Positions 1 to 8,648 of a stretch of 64,000 nt of DNA are shown here, piece after piece. The notes below the pieces were generated by a model. It searched no databases. It was not told where the DNA came from and saw nothing but the letters and a program-made list of their open reading frames with translations. A program made the translations under genes and the position numbers. Positions within the stretch are counted from its first letter, which is position 1; each line of letters starts with the position of its first letter. This DNA comes from Oscillospiraceae bacterium (lineage in GTDB: Bacteria > Bacillota > Clostridia > Oscillospirales > Oscillospiraceae), in NCBI GenBank assembly GCA_015067845.1, contig SVLT01000008.1:26604-90603 (forward strand), in the 5' to 3' direction.

Positions 1-434
1 AAATTGCTATTTTCGTCGATTTGCGTCATCCCCAGTTTTCCCATCAGCTTGCGGGAACGCAGGTTCTGTTTGACTGCAAAGGCCTCCAAGGTTTCTAAAT
101 CTGCCGGAAGCATTTTCGCAAGATATTTGCCAAAGCAATAAAACAGCGTTGTGCGCTGGTATGCCTGCTTGATCTGAACTTCTTCGATCATCAGCAGGTT
201 TCCGTTTGTATAGTACTGGACATAACCTGCAAGGCTGTCATCTGCAAAGCACAAAATGATCTGCCGGGGTGCTTTCTCCAAAGCCGGAGACACTGCACCA
301 AGCCACTGCTGTTTTTCCTGTTCATAGCTCAACTCGCTTGGTGCGATTTTGCGCATATTGTCATAAAAAAGGTCAAACAATTGGGGAAGCCAACGTTCCT
401 TTTCATTTTTGTTTAATGTACCAAACCGGATCAT
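1..434 (-). CDS. GNAT family N-acetyltransferase (3' part cut by window edge)
   Basis: Leftward reading frame open from an ATG at 434 to the window edge, about 144 codons, with no stop inside the window. The start is preceded by AAAGGAG at good spacing. The protein begins MIRFGTLNKNEKERWLPQLF and later has a strand-helix pattern in which a tyrosine/phenylalanine-rich central strand is followed by a basic segment (VKQNLRSRKLMGKLGM) typical of the acetyl-CoA-binding half of GNAT enzymes. The substrate cannot be told. It starts just past the tRNA-Gly terminator, so it is probably transcribed separately. The C-terminal end lies outside the window. Confidence 0.6.
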   Translation of the reverse strand, partial: MIRFGTLNKNEKERWLPQLFDLFYDNMRKIAPSELSYEQEKQQWLGAVSPALEKAPRQIILCFADDSLAGYVQYYTNGNLLMIEEVQIKQAYQRTTLFYCFGKYLAKMLPADLETLEAFAVKQNLRSRKLMGKLGMTQIDENSN

Positions 435-479
435 TAATTATGCTCCTTTTATTCTGATCAGAACTATTTCGTTGAAAAG

Positions 480-510
480 AAAAAGCCTTTGTCTACGACA
501 AAGGCTTTTT
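480..510 (-). terminator. Intrinsic terminator after tRNA-Gly
   Basis: Perfect 13-bp stem (AAAGCCTTTGTC with its complement) closed by a 3-base loop, with a T-rich tail on the minus strand. It sits seven bases past the tRNA-Gly CCA end. Confidence 0.85.
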
Positions 511-516
511 CTTTTC

Positions 517-592
517 TGGAGCGGGTGACGAGGCTCGAACTCGCTACCTCCACCTTGGCAAGGTGGCGCTCTACCGGATGAGCTACACCCGC
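517..592 (-). tRNA. tRNA-Gly(GCC)
   Basis: 76-nt cloverleaf on the minus strand including an encoded CCA. Acceptor GCGGGTG pairs with CACCCGC, the discriminator is T, the T-loop is GTTCGAGCC and the anticodon loop TTGCCAA gives GCC. Confidence 0.95.
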
Positions 593-604
593 GGAACAAA
601 AGGT

Positions 605-632
605 ATTATAACAGAAATTTTGTTTTTGTCAA
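605..632 (-). promoter_or_regulatory. Sigma-A promoter of tRNA-Gly
   Basis: On the minus strand, TTGACA (632-627), a 16-base spacer and TATAAT (610-605), a few bases before the predicted start of the tRNA at 592. Confidence 0.8.
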
Positions 633-649
633 TACCTTTTCTTCGTCTT

Positions 650-1726
650 TTATGAATTTTCCTCAATCAATGTGGGATACGCGGAATAATCCCAGACATA
701 CTCCGTCATTTCCTCCTGCGCGTAGAGGCGGAAGCCGGTATCGGCGCTGTTGAGAAGGTCTATGTAATAATATTCCCCATCCAGCTGCACCGCATTCCAC
801 ACCCAGGGCGTGCCTGAGCGTGTGCCGGTTACCATATAACAGTTCAATCCCGCTTCCCGGCACATGGCGCCGTAGACCATGGCAAACGCCCGGTGGTCTC
901 CCACGCCGTGCAAAAGCAGGCTGTATGCCGGTGTGATGGAAGTTTGAATATTATACTCATAACGCCCCATGAGGAATTCATAGAGCCGCTGGGCTTTTTC
1001 TTCTGCCGACCAATTTCCAGACACATACTGAGCCGCAGAGGCAAAGACCGGCGCGACTTTGTTTTGCAATGTCCGCAGCTCCGCCCGGCTGGTCTGGTAA
1101 GAGAATTTCAGCTCCACGATCTGCTTCTCCCCCTCTTCCGGGTACAAACTGACCGTCACCTCTGGTGATTCCATCACACGCTGGGGATATTCCAGGGCAT
1201 AGTCTGCCACCATTTGGACATAATCCGGCTGTTCCGGGCCCTCGAAATACACCACAACGCCTGCCGCGCAGGCATCCAGCTGCTGCTTTATGATCTGCTC
1301 TGCCTGCTGCAGATTTGCCGCACGCTGGATCTTGTCCAACTGTGTCCGGTTCTGCAAGTAGGAAATCTGGACGCTCACCGCTTTGCGGCCGCCGCTGGTG
1401 CCGAACTGGTAATCGATCTTATCCACCCCATAGGCGGCGAAGGGATTGTTCCTGCTGACCTCGGATACTGCTGTATCCAAGTCATTCTGCGCCCTTTCTT
1501 CGGACTCGTACTGCATGGAGAGCATACCGCTTTCCTTGCCGGCTTCGATCCAGATGCTCAGGGCCGCTGTCACATCTGCATAATCGGAAACCGTAACGGC
1601 GGCATCACTTACCTGCTTGGAGGGTTCTTCGTGGGGTTCAACGGAAGAATAACTGCCGTCCGTCCAAAAACTGCAACCGCACAAAAGCAAACTCAGCATC
1701 AAAAACAGCGCTGTTATCCGTTTCAT
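650..1726 (-). CDS. Lipoprotein with a catalytically degenerate transglutaminase-like domain
   Basis: 358 residues. An N-terminal signal ends in the lipobox LCGC with the acceptor Cys at residue 18, so it should be anchored to the outer face of the membrane. The C-terminal third (about 245-345) follows the transglutaminase/protease-like pattern: a helix, a short G-V-G-D-H-R-A turn, a helix ending in AGLNCY, and a strand-turn-strand ending in YYIDLL. The turn where the family has its catalytic Cys reads GDHRA, and the usual HxWN reads WVWN, so both Cys and His appear lost while the Asp remains. A binding or structural role is more likely than catalysis. It is the last gene of the topoisomerase-yitT run, 17 bases after yitT, with its own SD (AAGGAG). 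Confidence 0.7.
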   Translation of the reverse strand: MKRITALFLMLSLLLCGCSFWTDGSYSSVEPHEEPSKQVSDAAVTVSDYADVTAALSIWIEAGKESGMLSMQYESEERAQNDLDTAVSEVSRNNPFAAYGVDKIDYQFGTSGGRKAVSVQISYLQNRTQLDKIQRAANLQQAEQIIKQQLDACAAGVVVYFEGPEQPDYVQMVADYALEYPQRVMESPEVTVSLYPEEGEKQIVELKFSYQTSRAELRTLQNKVAPVFASAAQYVSGNWSAEEKAQRLYEFLMGRYEYNIQTSITPAYSLLLHGVGDHRAFAMVYGAMCREAGLNCYMVTGTRSGTPWVWNAVQLDGEYYYIDLLNSADTGFRLYAQEEMTEYVWDYSAYPTLIEENS

Positions 1727-1743
1727 TTTACCCCACTCCTTTC

Positions 1744-2607
1744 TTACAATGCGTCCTTGGAATAGCGGGAGAAGCCGTCGCCCAACACCTGGTGGGCCTC
1801 CTGCACGATGATGAAGGCATTGGGGTCAATGCTTACCACCAGTTCCTTTAATTCTGCCAGCTGCTGGCGTTTTACCGCCGTCAGTATGACCTTGGTATCC
1901 GAGCCGCTGTATGCGCCCTCCCCTTTCAGGAAGGTCGCGCCTCGGTTCAGTTCTGTGCCGATCCGCCGGGCAACTTCCGCATGCTCCCGGGTGATGATCA
2001 ACACAACCTTGGAGTAATCGAACCGGTAAACCACCGCATCGATCACCCGTCCCATCACGAACACGGCAATACCGCAGTACAAGGCTCTGCTCATATCCCC
2101 AAAGGCAATGCCTGTCAGGGTGACCACAACCAGATCAAAGCAGGTGTTGATGATTCCGATGGGCACATTGGGCCATTTGCGCTTCAACAAACGGACGATG
2201 ATATCCGATCCGCCGGTGGTTGCACCGGTAGCAAACACCACACCCAGTCCCAAGCCACACAGCACACCGCCGTAGAGCGCGGCCACCAGAGTATCGATCT
2301 CCGGCACCGGCAAAACAGAAAATGCATCAATGGCAACAGAGCTTGCCAACATACCCAGCAGCGACTGAAAAAAGAACTTTTTGCCCAACTTCCAGCCTCC
2401 AAGGGCGAACAGCGGGATATTGATGAGCGCGGTCAACGTACCCACCGTACCGAAGTCCAGCAGGTGCACCAGTATCATGGACAAACCGGTAAGTCCGCCC
2501 ACATTCATGTTATGGGACAGCATAAACATATTGAAGCCTACGCCAAACACAGCGCATCCCAGTATGATCTTTACGGTGCTGCCCAAAAATTGGAGTTTAT
2601 TCTTCAT
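1744..2607 (-). CDS. YitT family membrane protein with C-terminal DUF2179 domain
   Basis: 287 residues. Five or six hydrophobic segments fill residues 10-200 with glycine-rich stretches (NVGGLTGLS, ATGATTGGSDI) characteristic of the YitT family, followed by a soluble domain of about 80 residues (VLIITREHAEVARRI...GAYSGSDTKVILTAV) matching DUF2179, which resembles a small ligand-binding domain. Physiological substrate unknown; some relatives are annotated as transporters. The SD (GAGGTCTGA) lies inside the last codons and stop of the upstream topoisomerase A gene, so the two are probably translationally coupled. Family assignment is confident; function is not. Confidence 0.85.
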   Translation of the reverse strand: MKNKLQFLGSTVKIILGCAVFGVGFNMFMLSHNMNVGGLTGLSMILVHLLDFGTVGTLTALINIPLFALGGWKLGKKFFFQSLLGMLASSVAIDAFSVLPVPEIDTLVAALYGGVLCGLGLGVVFATGATTGGSDIIVRLLKRKWPNVPIGIINTCFDLVVVTLTGIAFGDMSRALYCGIAVFVMGRVIDAVVYRFDYSKVVLIITREHAEVARRIGTELNRGATFLKGEGAYSGSDTKVILTAVKRQQLAELKELVVSIDPNAFIIVQEAHQVLGDGFSRYSKDAL

Positions 2608-2610
2608 GGA

Positions 2611-4860
2611 TCAGACCTCAAAACTGATTTGCTTTTCCGGTGCGTCCTCTTCTTTCAGGGGAGAGCCTGCTGAGGGGATATTTCTGCTGCGGTAACGGCT
2701 TTGATTGACGATGCCGCAGTCAGCGAGCTTCTGCACCTGGGAAACAGCAGCCTTTTTCTTCAAGGATACCACGGATACGCCGATGGTATTCCGGGTGGTC
2801 TTGGGAAGCAGCTGGGCTGTGGAGAAGATGACCGCCCGGCTGTCGGTAGTGAATACCGCCATTTGGGTATCCTCGGTCATAGCAAACACTTCCACCAGCT
2901 TGCTCTTATCCGAATAAGCACCGGTGAGTTTCTTTCGGTTGGTCTTGGTCTCATAGGCGGACAGAGGCACTTTTGCTGCCTTGCCATTTTCAAAGAAGAA
3001 CAGCACAAAGCCCTTGTAATCCCCGGGCAGCACCACCTGGACTACGCTTTCACCGGGATCCATACCCAATTTCTGAGGCAGATAATCGCCCAACTGGGAT
3101 GCCTTGCCGTCCTCAAAATCGGAAAGGCGGGTCTTATAGCACTGGAACTGATTGGTGAACACCAGCAGCTCTTCCTTGTTGCTGGTTTCCACGCTGTAAT
3201 GCAGGCTGTCGCCCTCTTTGAATTTCTGCTCGCCGCTCATCCGCAGGGACTGGGCGGTGATCTTCTTCAGATAGCCTTCCTTGGACAGGAACATGGTCAC
3301 CGGGTAATCCGGTACCTGCTCCTCTTCCTCTTCCAGCTCCACAGAGCCTGATTCGTAGATGATCTCCGTCTTTCTGGGCTGGCCGTACTTCTCGGATACT
3401 TTTTTCAGCTCGTCCACAATAACGCCCTGCAATTTCGCATGGCTCTTCAAGATGCCGTTGAGCTCCTTGATCTCCTTTTCCAGATCGGAAATGGCCTTGG
3501 TCTGCTTCAGGATATATTCCTTGTTAATATTGCGCAGTTTGATCTCTGCTACGAAGTTTGCCTGCACTTCATCAATGCCGAAGCCGATCATCAAATTGGG
3601 GATAACTTCCGCATCCAGCTCGGTTTCCCGGATGATCTTGATAGCCTTGTCGATATCCAGCAGTATCCGTTCCAGACCCTTCAGCAGGTGCAGCCGTTCT
3701 TCCTTTTTCTGTACCTGGAAGAAAATGCGGCGCTTGACACATTCCATCCGCCAGGCAGTCCACTCCTCCAAAATCTCGCCCACGCCCATGACTCTGGGCA
3801 TACCGGCGATGAGGATGTTGAAGTTACAGGGGAAGCTGTCCTGCAAAGTAGTCAGACGGAACAGCTTTTGCATCAGCTTTTCCGGCTCTGCGCCCCGTTT
3901 CAGGTCGATGGTCAGTTTCAGACCGCCCAGGTCGGTCTCGTCGCGCATGTCGTTGATCTCTTTGATCTTCCCGGCCTTGATCAGGTCCGCAACCTTATCC
4001 ATGATCACTTCCGTGGTGGTGGAATAGGGAATCTCGTAGATCTCGATCAGGTTGCCTTCCTTGACATAGCGCCACTTTGCCCGCAGCTTGAAGCTGCCAC
4101 GGCCGGTCTGATAGATCTCCCGGGTGGCATTTTCGTCAAACAACAGCTCGCCGCCGGTGGAGAAATCCGGGCCGGGCAGGGTCTCCAAAATGTCATGGTC
4201 GGGGTTTTCCATCAGGGCAATGGCAGTATCGCAGATCTCTTTCAGATTGAAAGAGCAGATGTTGGATGCCATACCAACAGCGATGCCCTGATTTGCGGAA
4301 ACCAGCACATTGGGGAAGGTTGTGGGCAGCAAAGCGGGCTCTTTCATGGTAGCGTCGTAGTTGTCCACCATGTCCACGGTATCGGAATCGATATCCCGGA
4401 ACAGCTCCTCGCAGAACTTGTCCAGTTTCGCTTCCGTATAACGGGACGCGGCGTAGGCCATATCCCGGGAGTAGACCTTGCCGAAGTTACCCTTGGAGTC
4501 CACAAAGGGGTGGAGCAGGGTCTCGTTGCCCTTGGCAAGACGCACCATCGTCTCATAGATGGCAGCATCGCCGTGGGGGTTCAGCCGCATGGTCTGACCC
4601 ACAATGTTGGCAGATTTTGTTCTGCCGCCGTTGAGCAGGCCCATTTTGTACATGGTGTACAGGAGCTTGCGGTGTGAGGGCTTAAAGCCGTCGATCTCCG
4701 GGATGGCCCGGGAGACGATAACGGACATGGCATAGGGCATGTAGTTGATCTCCAAAGTTTCGGAGATCGCCTGCTCCGTGGTGGAGCCCACCAGGCCCAT
4801 AATGCCGCTGGTGTCGATTTTTTTCTTATTCTGTTCCGGTTCTTTCTTCTTTCGTGCCAT
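2611..4860 (-). CDS. Type IIA DNA topoisomerase subunit A (ParC/GyrA-like, diverged)
   Basis: 749 residues from the ATG at 4860, chosen because AGAGG lies 5 bases upstream; an in-frame GTG two codons earlier is possible. The DNA breakage-reunion domain is complete: the [12 protein letters not shown] segment, a [14 protein letters not shown] region, and the catalytic Tyr in [11 protein letters not shown] long coiled coil follows ([21 protein letters not shown]) and then about 200 residues of beta-propeller blades. I see no GyrA box (QRRGGKG), so it resembles topoisomerase IV rather than gyrase. It changes DNA topology with the ATPase subunit encoded 10 bases upstream. In this lineage a separate canonical gyrase pair would be expected elsewhere; that is inference. 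Confidence 0.88.
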   Translation of the reverse strand: MARKKKEPEQNKKKIDTSGIMGLVGSTTEQAISETLEINYMPYAMSVIVSRAIPEIDGFKPSHRKLLYTMYKMGLLNGGRTKSANIVGQTMRLNPHGDAAIYETMVRLAKGNETLLHPFVDSKGNFGKVYSRDMAYAASRYTEAKLDKFCEELFRDIDSDTVDMVDNYDATMKEPALLPTTFPNVLVSANQGIAVGMASNICSFNLKEICDTAIALMENPDHDILETLPGPDFSTGGELLFDENATREIYQTGRGSFKLRAKWRYVKEGNLIEIYEIPYSTTTEVIMDKVADLIKAGKIKEINDMRDETDLGGLKLTIDLKRGAEPEKLMQKLFRLTTLQDSFPCNFNILIAGMPRVMGVGEILEEWTAWRMECVKRRIFFQVQKKEERLHLLKGLERILLDIDKAIKIIRETELDAEVIPNLMIGFGIDEVQANFVAEIKLRNINKEYILKQTKAISDLEKEIKELNGILKSHAKLQGVIVDELKKVSEKYGQPRKTEIIYESGSVELEEEEEQVPDYPVTMFLSKEGYLKKITAQSLRMSGEQKFKEGDSLHYSVETSNKEELLVFTNQFQCYKTRLSDFEDGKASQLGDYLPQKLGMDPGESVVQVVLPGDYKGFVLFFFENGKAAKVPLSAYETKTNRKKLTGAYSDKSKLVEVFAMTEDTQMAVFTTDSRAVIFSTAQLLPKTTRNTIGVSVVSLKKKAAVSQVQKLADCGIVNQSRYRSRNIPSAGSPLKEEDAPEKQISFEV

Positions 4861-4870
4861 ATGCACCTCT

Positions 4871-6856
4871 TTAAGATATATCAGCCAGTTCCAAATACTT
4901 GGGGCCGTTTTCCGCGATGAAATTCTTACGCTCGTTCAGAGCATCGCCCAGCAGAACGTCAAAATAGTGGCTGGTACGCTCTGCATCCTCCGGCATGACC
5001 TTGATCAGCCGACGGGTCTCCGGGTTCATGGTGGTCATCCACATCATTTCCGGGTCGTTTTCGCCAAGGCCCTTGGAGCGCTGGATGGTCACCTTTTTGC
5101 CCTCCAAGTCTGTCAAAATCTTCATTTTTTCGGCTTCGTTGTAGGCAAACCAGGTCTTGTCCTTGCAGGTGATCTCAAAAAGCGGAGATTCCGCGATATA
5201 CACATAACCGTCCCGGATCAGAGTGGGACACAGGCGGTAGAGCATAGTCAAAATCAGGGTGCGGATCTGGAAGCCGTCCACATCCGCGTCGGTACAGATG
5301 ACCACCTTGTTCCAGCGCAGCTGGGAAATGTCAAAGCTGCTAAGATCCTTGGCCTTTTTGCCCTGGATCTCCACTCCACAGCCCAGCACCTTCATCAAGT
5401 CGGTGATGATGGGAGAGGCGAAAATCTTGTTGTAGTCCGCTTTCAGGCAGTTGAGGATCTTACCGCGAACAGGCATAATGCCCTGGAACTCCGCGTCGCG
5501 GCTGAGCTTGACGCTGCCCAATGCGGAGTCACCCTCCACGATATACAGCTCACGCTTGTCCGTATCCTTGCTGCGGCAGTCCACAAATTTCTGCACCCGG
5601 TTGGCAATGTCCACCTTGGCAGACAGGTTCTTTTTGATGTTGCTCTTTGTCTTTTCCGCAGATTCCCGGGCGCGCTTGTTGATGAGGATCTGCTCCGCGG
5701 CACGCTCCGCCTCCTGCTTGTTCTCGATAAACCAAACCTGCAGCTGATCCTTAAAGAACGCAGTCATGGCCTCTTGTGTGAACTTGGAATTGACGGATTT
5801 TTTGGTCTGATTTTCAAAACAGCCGATAGTTGAGAAGCAGTTGGTGACAAGAACCAGAGAATCCTGAATATCCTGATAGAGGATCTTGTTCTCGTTCTTG
5901 GTGTACTTGTTATTTTCCCGGAGGAATTTGTCGAAGGCCGCCGTAAAGCCCAGGCGCACCGCCCGATCGGGGCTGCCGCCGTATTCCAGCCAGGAGGAAT
6001 TGTGGTAGTATTCCACATGGCTCACCTGCTTGCTGAAACAGAAGGAGCAGGTGATCTTCAATTTCATTTCCGGGCGGTTGTCCGCATCCCGGCCGCGGCG
6101 CTCGGTCTCCCAGTAGGTGGGCATGGTGAAAGCGTTATCCCCTACCAGCTCACCGATGTACTGCTTGATGCCGTCGTCGTAGCAGAACTCCTCTTCCTCG
6201 AACTTTTTGCCCACCTGATTGCGGAATTTGAAGCGAACGCCCTTGTTTACCACCGCCTGACGGCGCAGAACATCCCGGTAATAGTCCGCAGGAATGTTGA
6301 TATCCGTAAACACCTGCTTGTCCGGTTTCCAATGGAACAGGGAGCCGGTCTTGCGGCCACGGTCAGTGGGCTCTTTCTTCAAGCCGCCCTTGTTGCGGCC
6401 CTTTTCGAAGTGCAGGTCATAGCGGAAGCCATCCCGGCGGATGGTGGCATCGAAAAATTCGGAGGCATACTGGGTGGCGCAGGAGCCCAGGCCGTTCAGG
6501 CCAAGAGAATACTCGTAGTTCTCCCCGTTTTCGCCGTACTTACCGCCGGCGTACATCTCGCAGAACACCAGCTCCCAGTTGTAGCGCTTTTCTTTTTCGT
6601 TATAGTCCACGGGACAGCCGCGGCCGAAGTCCTCCACCTCCACGCTCATATCCTCGTACCGGGTGACGATGATGGTATCACCGTGACCTTCCCGGGCTTC
6701 GTCAATAGCATTACTGAGGATCTCAAAAACCGCATGCTTACAGCCTTCCAGATCGTCTGAGCCAAAGATGACCGCCGGGCGTTTGCGCACCCGGTCCTCG
6801 CCTTTGAGCATGGAGATACTGGAATTTCCGTATTGTTCCTGTTTTTTAGTAGCCAT
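4871..6856 (-). CDS. Type IIA DNA topoisomerase subunit B (ParE/GyrB-like, diverged)
   Basis: 661 residues. An N-terminal GHKL ATPase (EILSNAIDEA; the G2/G3 loop reads AGGKYG...GLNGLG where gyrases usually have GLHGVG), a transducer domain, and a TOPRIM domain with EGDSALGSVKLSRD, a MPVRGKILN segment and the DADVDG metal-binding motif. It drives ATP-dependent strand passage with the A subunit encoded directly downstream. The start ATG at 6856 has only a weak SD (GGCAGG). A strong sigma-A promoter lies 40-70 bases upstream. Length is normal for ParE. Departures in the ATPase loop and TOPRIM suggest a specialised second topoisomerase rather than the housekeeping gyrase. Confidence 0.88.
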   Translation of the reverse strand: MATKKQEQYGNSSISMLKGEDRVRKRPAVIFGSDDLEGCKHAVFEILSNAIDEAREGHGDTIIVTRYEDMSVEVEDFGRGCPVDYNEKEKRYNWELVFCEMYAGGKYGENGENYEYSLGLNGLGSCATQYASEFFDATIRRDGFRYDLHFEKGRNKGGLKKEPTDRGRKTGSLFHWKPDKQVFTDINIPADYYRDVLRRQAVVNKGVRFKFRNQVGKKFEEEEFCYDDGIKQYIGELVGDNAFTMPTYWETERRGRDADNRPEMKLKITCSFCFSKQVSHVEYYHNSSWLEYGGSPDRAVRLGFTAAFDKFLRENNKYTKNENKILYQDIQDSLVLVTNCFSTIGCFENQTKKSVNSKFTQEAMTAFFKDQLQVWFIENKQEAERAAEQILINKRARESAEKTKSNIKKNLSAKVDIANRVQKFVDCRSKDTDKRELYIVEGDSALGSVKLSRDAEFQGIMPVRGKILNCLKADYNKIFASPIITDLMKVLGCGVEIQGKKAKDLSSFDISQLRWNKVVICTDADVDGFQIRTLILTMLYRLCPTLIRDGYVYIAESPLFEITCKDKTWFAYNEAEKMKILTDLEGKKVTIQRSKGLGENDPEMMWMTTMNPETRRLIKVMPEDAERTSHYFDVLLGDALNERKNFIAENGPKYLELADIS

Positions 6857-6896
6857 AATGTTTACCTGCCAAACTTATCCATAATAATTCTAGTTT

Positions 6897-6925
6897 ATTA
6901 TACGCATTTTTTCTAGAAAAGTCAA
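6897..6925 (-). promoter_or_regulatory. Sigma-A promoter of the topoisomerase-yitT-lipoprotein operon
   Basis: Minus strand TTGACT (6925-6920), 17-base spacer, TATAAT (6902-6897). It lies back to back with the promoter of the rightward gene at 6999. Confidence 0.85.
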
Positions 6926-6945
6926 CGATTGGCAATTGTGCATAC

Positions 6946-6974
6946 TTGCAATCGGTGAAAAAGTGCGTTATAAT
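6946..6974 (+). promoter_or_regulatory. Sigma-A promoter of the Cys-motif surface protein
   Basis: TTGCAA (6946-6951), 17-base spacer, perfect TATAAT (6969-6974), followed 12 bases later by the SD of the gene at 6999. Confidence 0.85.
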
Positions 6975-6998
6975 GTGCGAAGAAAAGGAGATGCTCAT

Positions 6999-7982
6999 AT
7001 GAAGCTGACCGCAAAAAATGTAATGTTTATTTTAATGTCCGCTTTGCTGGTGCTGACGGTGATGATGGTTTTCATCACTTTGGGCCGTGTAAGTGATTTT
7101 TTACAGCCGGGCGGAGATACCAATGTAAATGTGCCTCAGGGAAATGATAATAACAATTCCATTCCCGACGATGTGTCCATCCCCTCGAATTCCACCCAAT
7201 ATATCCCAGGCCACGAGCACGAATACACCATAGAAGGCAAAGTCATTTCCCCTAAATGCGATACCCTGGGCTATACGGAGTATTACTGCGAATGCGGTGA
7301 TATGGATTTCCAGGACTTCCGGAATCCGCTGGGTCACAAATATGGTGAGTATTCTGTAATCGCCGCCACCTGCACCACCGACGGCTGGACGGAGCGTACC
7401 TGCAGCCGCTGCAATATCGTGGAAAAGACCAATCCCGTTACCGCTTCCCACAGCTTTGACGAGTGGGCGGCTATCAATTCTCCCAACGGCGAATTTACGC
7501 AGGAAGAGCGCATTTGCTATGGCTGCGGCATCACTGAGCTCCGCAGTTCGGATCCTGCCAACACCTGGGTGCTCCGGGTGACCGAGCTGGAAGCCGTTGG
7601 CGCGTATGCCCATTATCAGATCGTTGTGGATCTGGCAGATAACGAAAACGATCCCGTCCATGATGTCTACTCTGCGCTGATCGATCCTTTGTGGTTTGAT
7701 TGTGTGGATGGGGAGCTTTGGATCTATTTCTCCACCGAAGAGCTCTTCTATACCCCCTTCTCCGTGTCCCCCGGCAATCCTGTGGTGACCTTCTTTGAAG
7801 ATGGCAATATCTCTTATGCAGTGCCTGAGATCCCTGATGATCCGGACACCGGCGGCGAAGATATCGGCGGTGAAGATATCGGCGGTGAGGACGTTGGCGG
7901 TGAAAACGGCAGCGGCGAAGATGTTGGCGGCGAGGACGGCGGTGAAGAAATGCCCTCCGATCCTGATACGGAAACTGAATAA
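6999..7982 (+). CDS. Membrane-anchored exported protein with paired-Cys (CxC/CxxC) repeats
   Basis: 327 residues from the ATG at 6999, which has AAAAGGAG upstream; a longer in-frame start at 6936 overlaps the promoter and is rejected. One N-terminal hydrophobic helix (about residues 8-30, VMFILMSALLVLTVMMVF) acts as signal anchor. Residues 70-180 hold repeated units of about 35 residues with the pattern His - Cys...G-Y-T-E-Y-Y-C-E-C / Cys...W-T-E-R-T-C-S-R-C, the zinc-ribbon-like repeats common in surface proteins of gut Clostridia. The C-terminus is a run of GGED-type repeats rich in Gly, Glu and Asp. No enzymatic domain is visible. The protein at the right edge of the window carries the same kind of Cys repeats. 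Confidence 0.75.
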   Translation: MKLTAKNVMFILMSALLVLTVMMVFITLGRVSDFLQPGGDTNVNVPQGNDNNNSIPDDVSIPSNSTQYIPGHEHEYTIEGKVISPKCDTLGYTEYYCECGDMDFQDFRNPLGHKYGEYSVIAATCTTDGWTERTCSRCNIVEKTNPVTASHSFDEWAAINSPNGEFTQEERICYGCGITELRSSDPANTWVLRVTELEAVGAYAHYQIVVDLADNENDPVHDVYSALIDPLWFDCVDGELWIYFSTEELFYTPFSVSPGNPVVTFFEDGNISYAVPEIPDDPDTGGEDIGGEDIGGEDVGGENGSGEDVGGEDGGEEMPSDPDTETE

Positions 7983-7991
7983 TCTCAATTT

Positions 7992-8018
7992 GTAGGGGGC
8001 GGCGCCTTCGACGCCCCG
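7992..8018. repeat. Half copy of a GTAGGGG...CCCCTAC palindromic repeat
   Basis: 27 bases, GTAGGGGGCGGCGCC followed by TTCGACGCCCCG. They are the reverse complement of the right half of the elements at 21121-21194 and 26446-26524. Confidence 0.7.
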
Positions 8019-8024
8019 TATATG

Positions 8025-8056
8025 AAAAGGCGTGTTGCATTTGCAACACGCCTTTT
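8025..8056 (+). terminator. Terminator of the surface-protein gene, possibly bidirectional
   Basis: 15-bp perfect stem (AAAAGGCGTGTTGCA and complement) with a 2-base loop. The A and T flanks suit termination from both sides, for the gene ending at 7982 and the leftward gene ending at 8055. Confidence 0.8.
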
Positions 8057-8306
8057 ACATTGCCGTATTTTTCAGCACCTTTGTGCCGTTGATGGCATAA
8101 TGAATGGAAACCAGTTGGACGGTTCGGCCCTCTAATTCCTCGCACAGGCTCAGATACTCTTCCAGACAGTCCCTGTCGGCAGGGGCCAGGGATTCCAAAA
8201 TCTGAAAATACTGCTCGGACAGGGCATAGCTTTTTCCCAGCAGCTTCTGGCAACGGGCATCGTTTCTTCTTAACTGCGGAATGATCTCTTCCAAATCCTC
8301 AGGCAT
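8055..8306 (-). CDS. Small hypothetical protein
   Basis: 83 residues, mostly helical by composition (IIPQLRRNDARCQKLL...LSEQYFQILESLAPADRDCLEEYLSL). An AAGGGG motif lies 11 bases before the ATG. No signal peptide or membrane segment. I do not recognise the family with confidence; the LAPADRDCLEEYLSL segment is reminiscent of small Clostridial DUF6809-type proteins, a weak resemblance. It lies just past the terminator of the candidate ncRNA and ends inside a shared terminator, so it may be a short leftward transcript of its own. Confidence 0.5.
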   Translation of the reverse strand: MPEDLEEIIPQLRRNDARCQKLLGKSYALSEQYFQILESLAPADRDCLEEYLSLCEELEGRTVQLVSIHYAINGTKVLKNTAM

Positions 8307-8329
8307 CTACACGGCATCCCCTTTTCCAT

Positions 8330-8491
8330 AAAATAAAAAGTGCGCAGCAGAGCTGCGCACGAAAAACGCAAGCCCCATTGCTGCGACACAATTCCATCTA
8401 CTCACAAAGAAGTATGCTGGGTAGAGCATGCATTTTTGCCAAAGCAAAAACGCACACTTCTTTACTGAGTAGGTTATTGAATTGTGTCGCA
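8330..8491 (-). ncRNA. Candidate structured non-coding RNA with its own promoter and terminator
   Basis: About 160 nt on the minus strand. The 5' end (8491-8479, TGCGACACAATTC) pairs perfectly over 13 bases with 8394-8382. Inside, CTACTCA pairs with TGAGTAG and AAGAAGT with ACTTCTT, and the tip carries two small hairpins (TTTTTGC/GCAAAAA and ATGC/GCAT). After the closing stem come a GCAA/TTGC hairpin with loop TGGGGC, which could form a short pseudoknot with CCCA in the second tip loop, and a GTGCGCAGC hairpin plus T-run (8360-8331), an intrinsic terminator. The predicted start from the promoter at 8497-8525 falls on the base of the first stem. I cannot assign an Rfam family; its long interrupted rod is only loosely like 6S RNA. 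Confidence 0.6.
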
Positions 8492-8496
8492 AGAGT

Positions 8497-8525
8497 ATGA
8501 TACCACACCCGTCAAGAGAATGCAA
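8497..8525 (-). promoter_or_regulatory. Promoter of the candidate ncRNA
   Basis: Minus strand TTGCAT (8525-8520), 17-base spacer, TATCAT (8502-8497). The predicted start near 8490 matches the first paired base of the RNA. Confidence 0.65.
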
Positions 8526-8583
8526 GGGAAATTTGCCGACAATACCTTCCCCCGGGAGAGGGTATTTTTTGCTGCACGCCAAA

Positions 8584-8615
8584 AATCCGGGGAACGCATT
8601 TGCGTTCCCCGGATT
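8584..8615 (-). terminator. Terminator of the glycosyltransferase gene (32-bp perfect palindrome)
   Basis: 15-bp arms (AATCCGGGGAACGCA and complement) around TT, 33 bases past the stop at 8649, with T's on the minus strand. The same 32 bases recur at 10076-10107. Confidence 0.8.
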
Positions 8616-8648
8616 CCGCTTTTCGGGATATTTTTCACCTTTTTGATA

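Noticed and set aside
2701..3351. Rightward frames within the topoisomerase genes
   Set aside because: All are antisense to conserved parC/parE-like sequence and lack SD sequences.
8307..8582. 91-codon leftward frame
   Set aside because: Covers the structured RNA, its promoter and terminator; no SD, and its composition fits read-through of hairpins.
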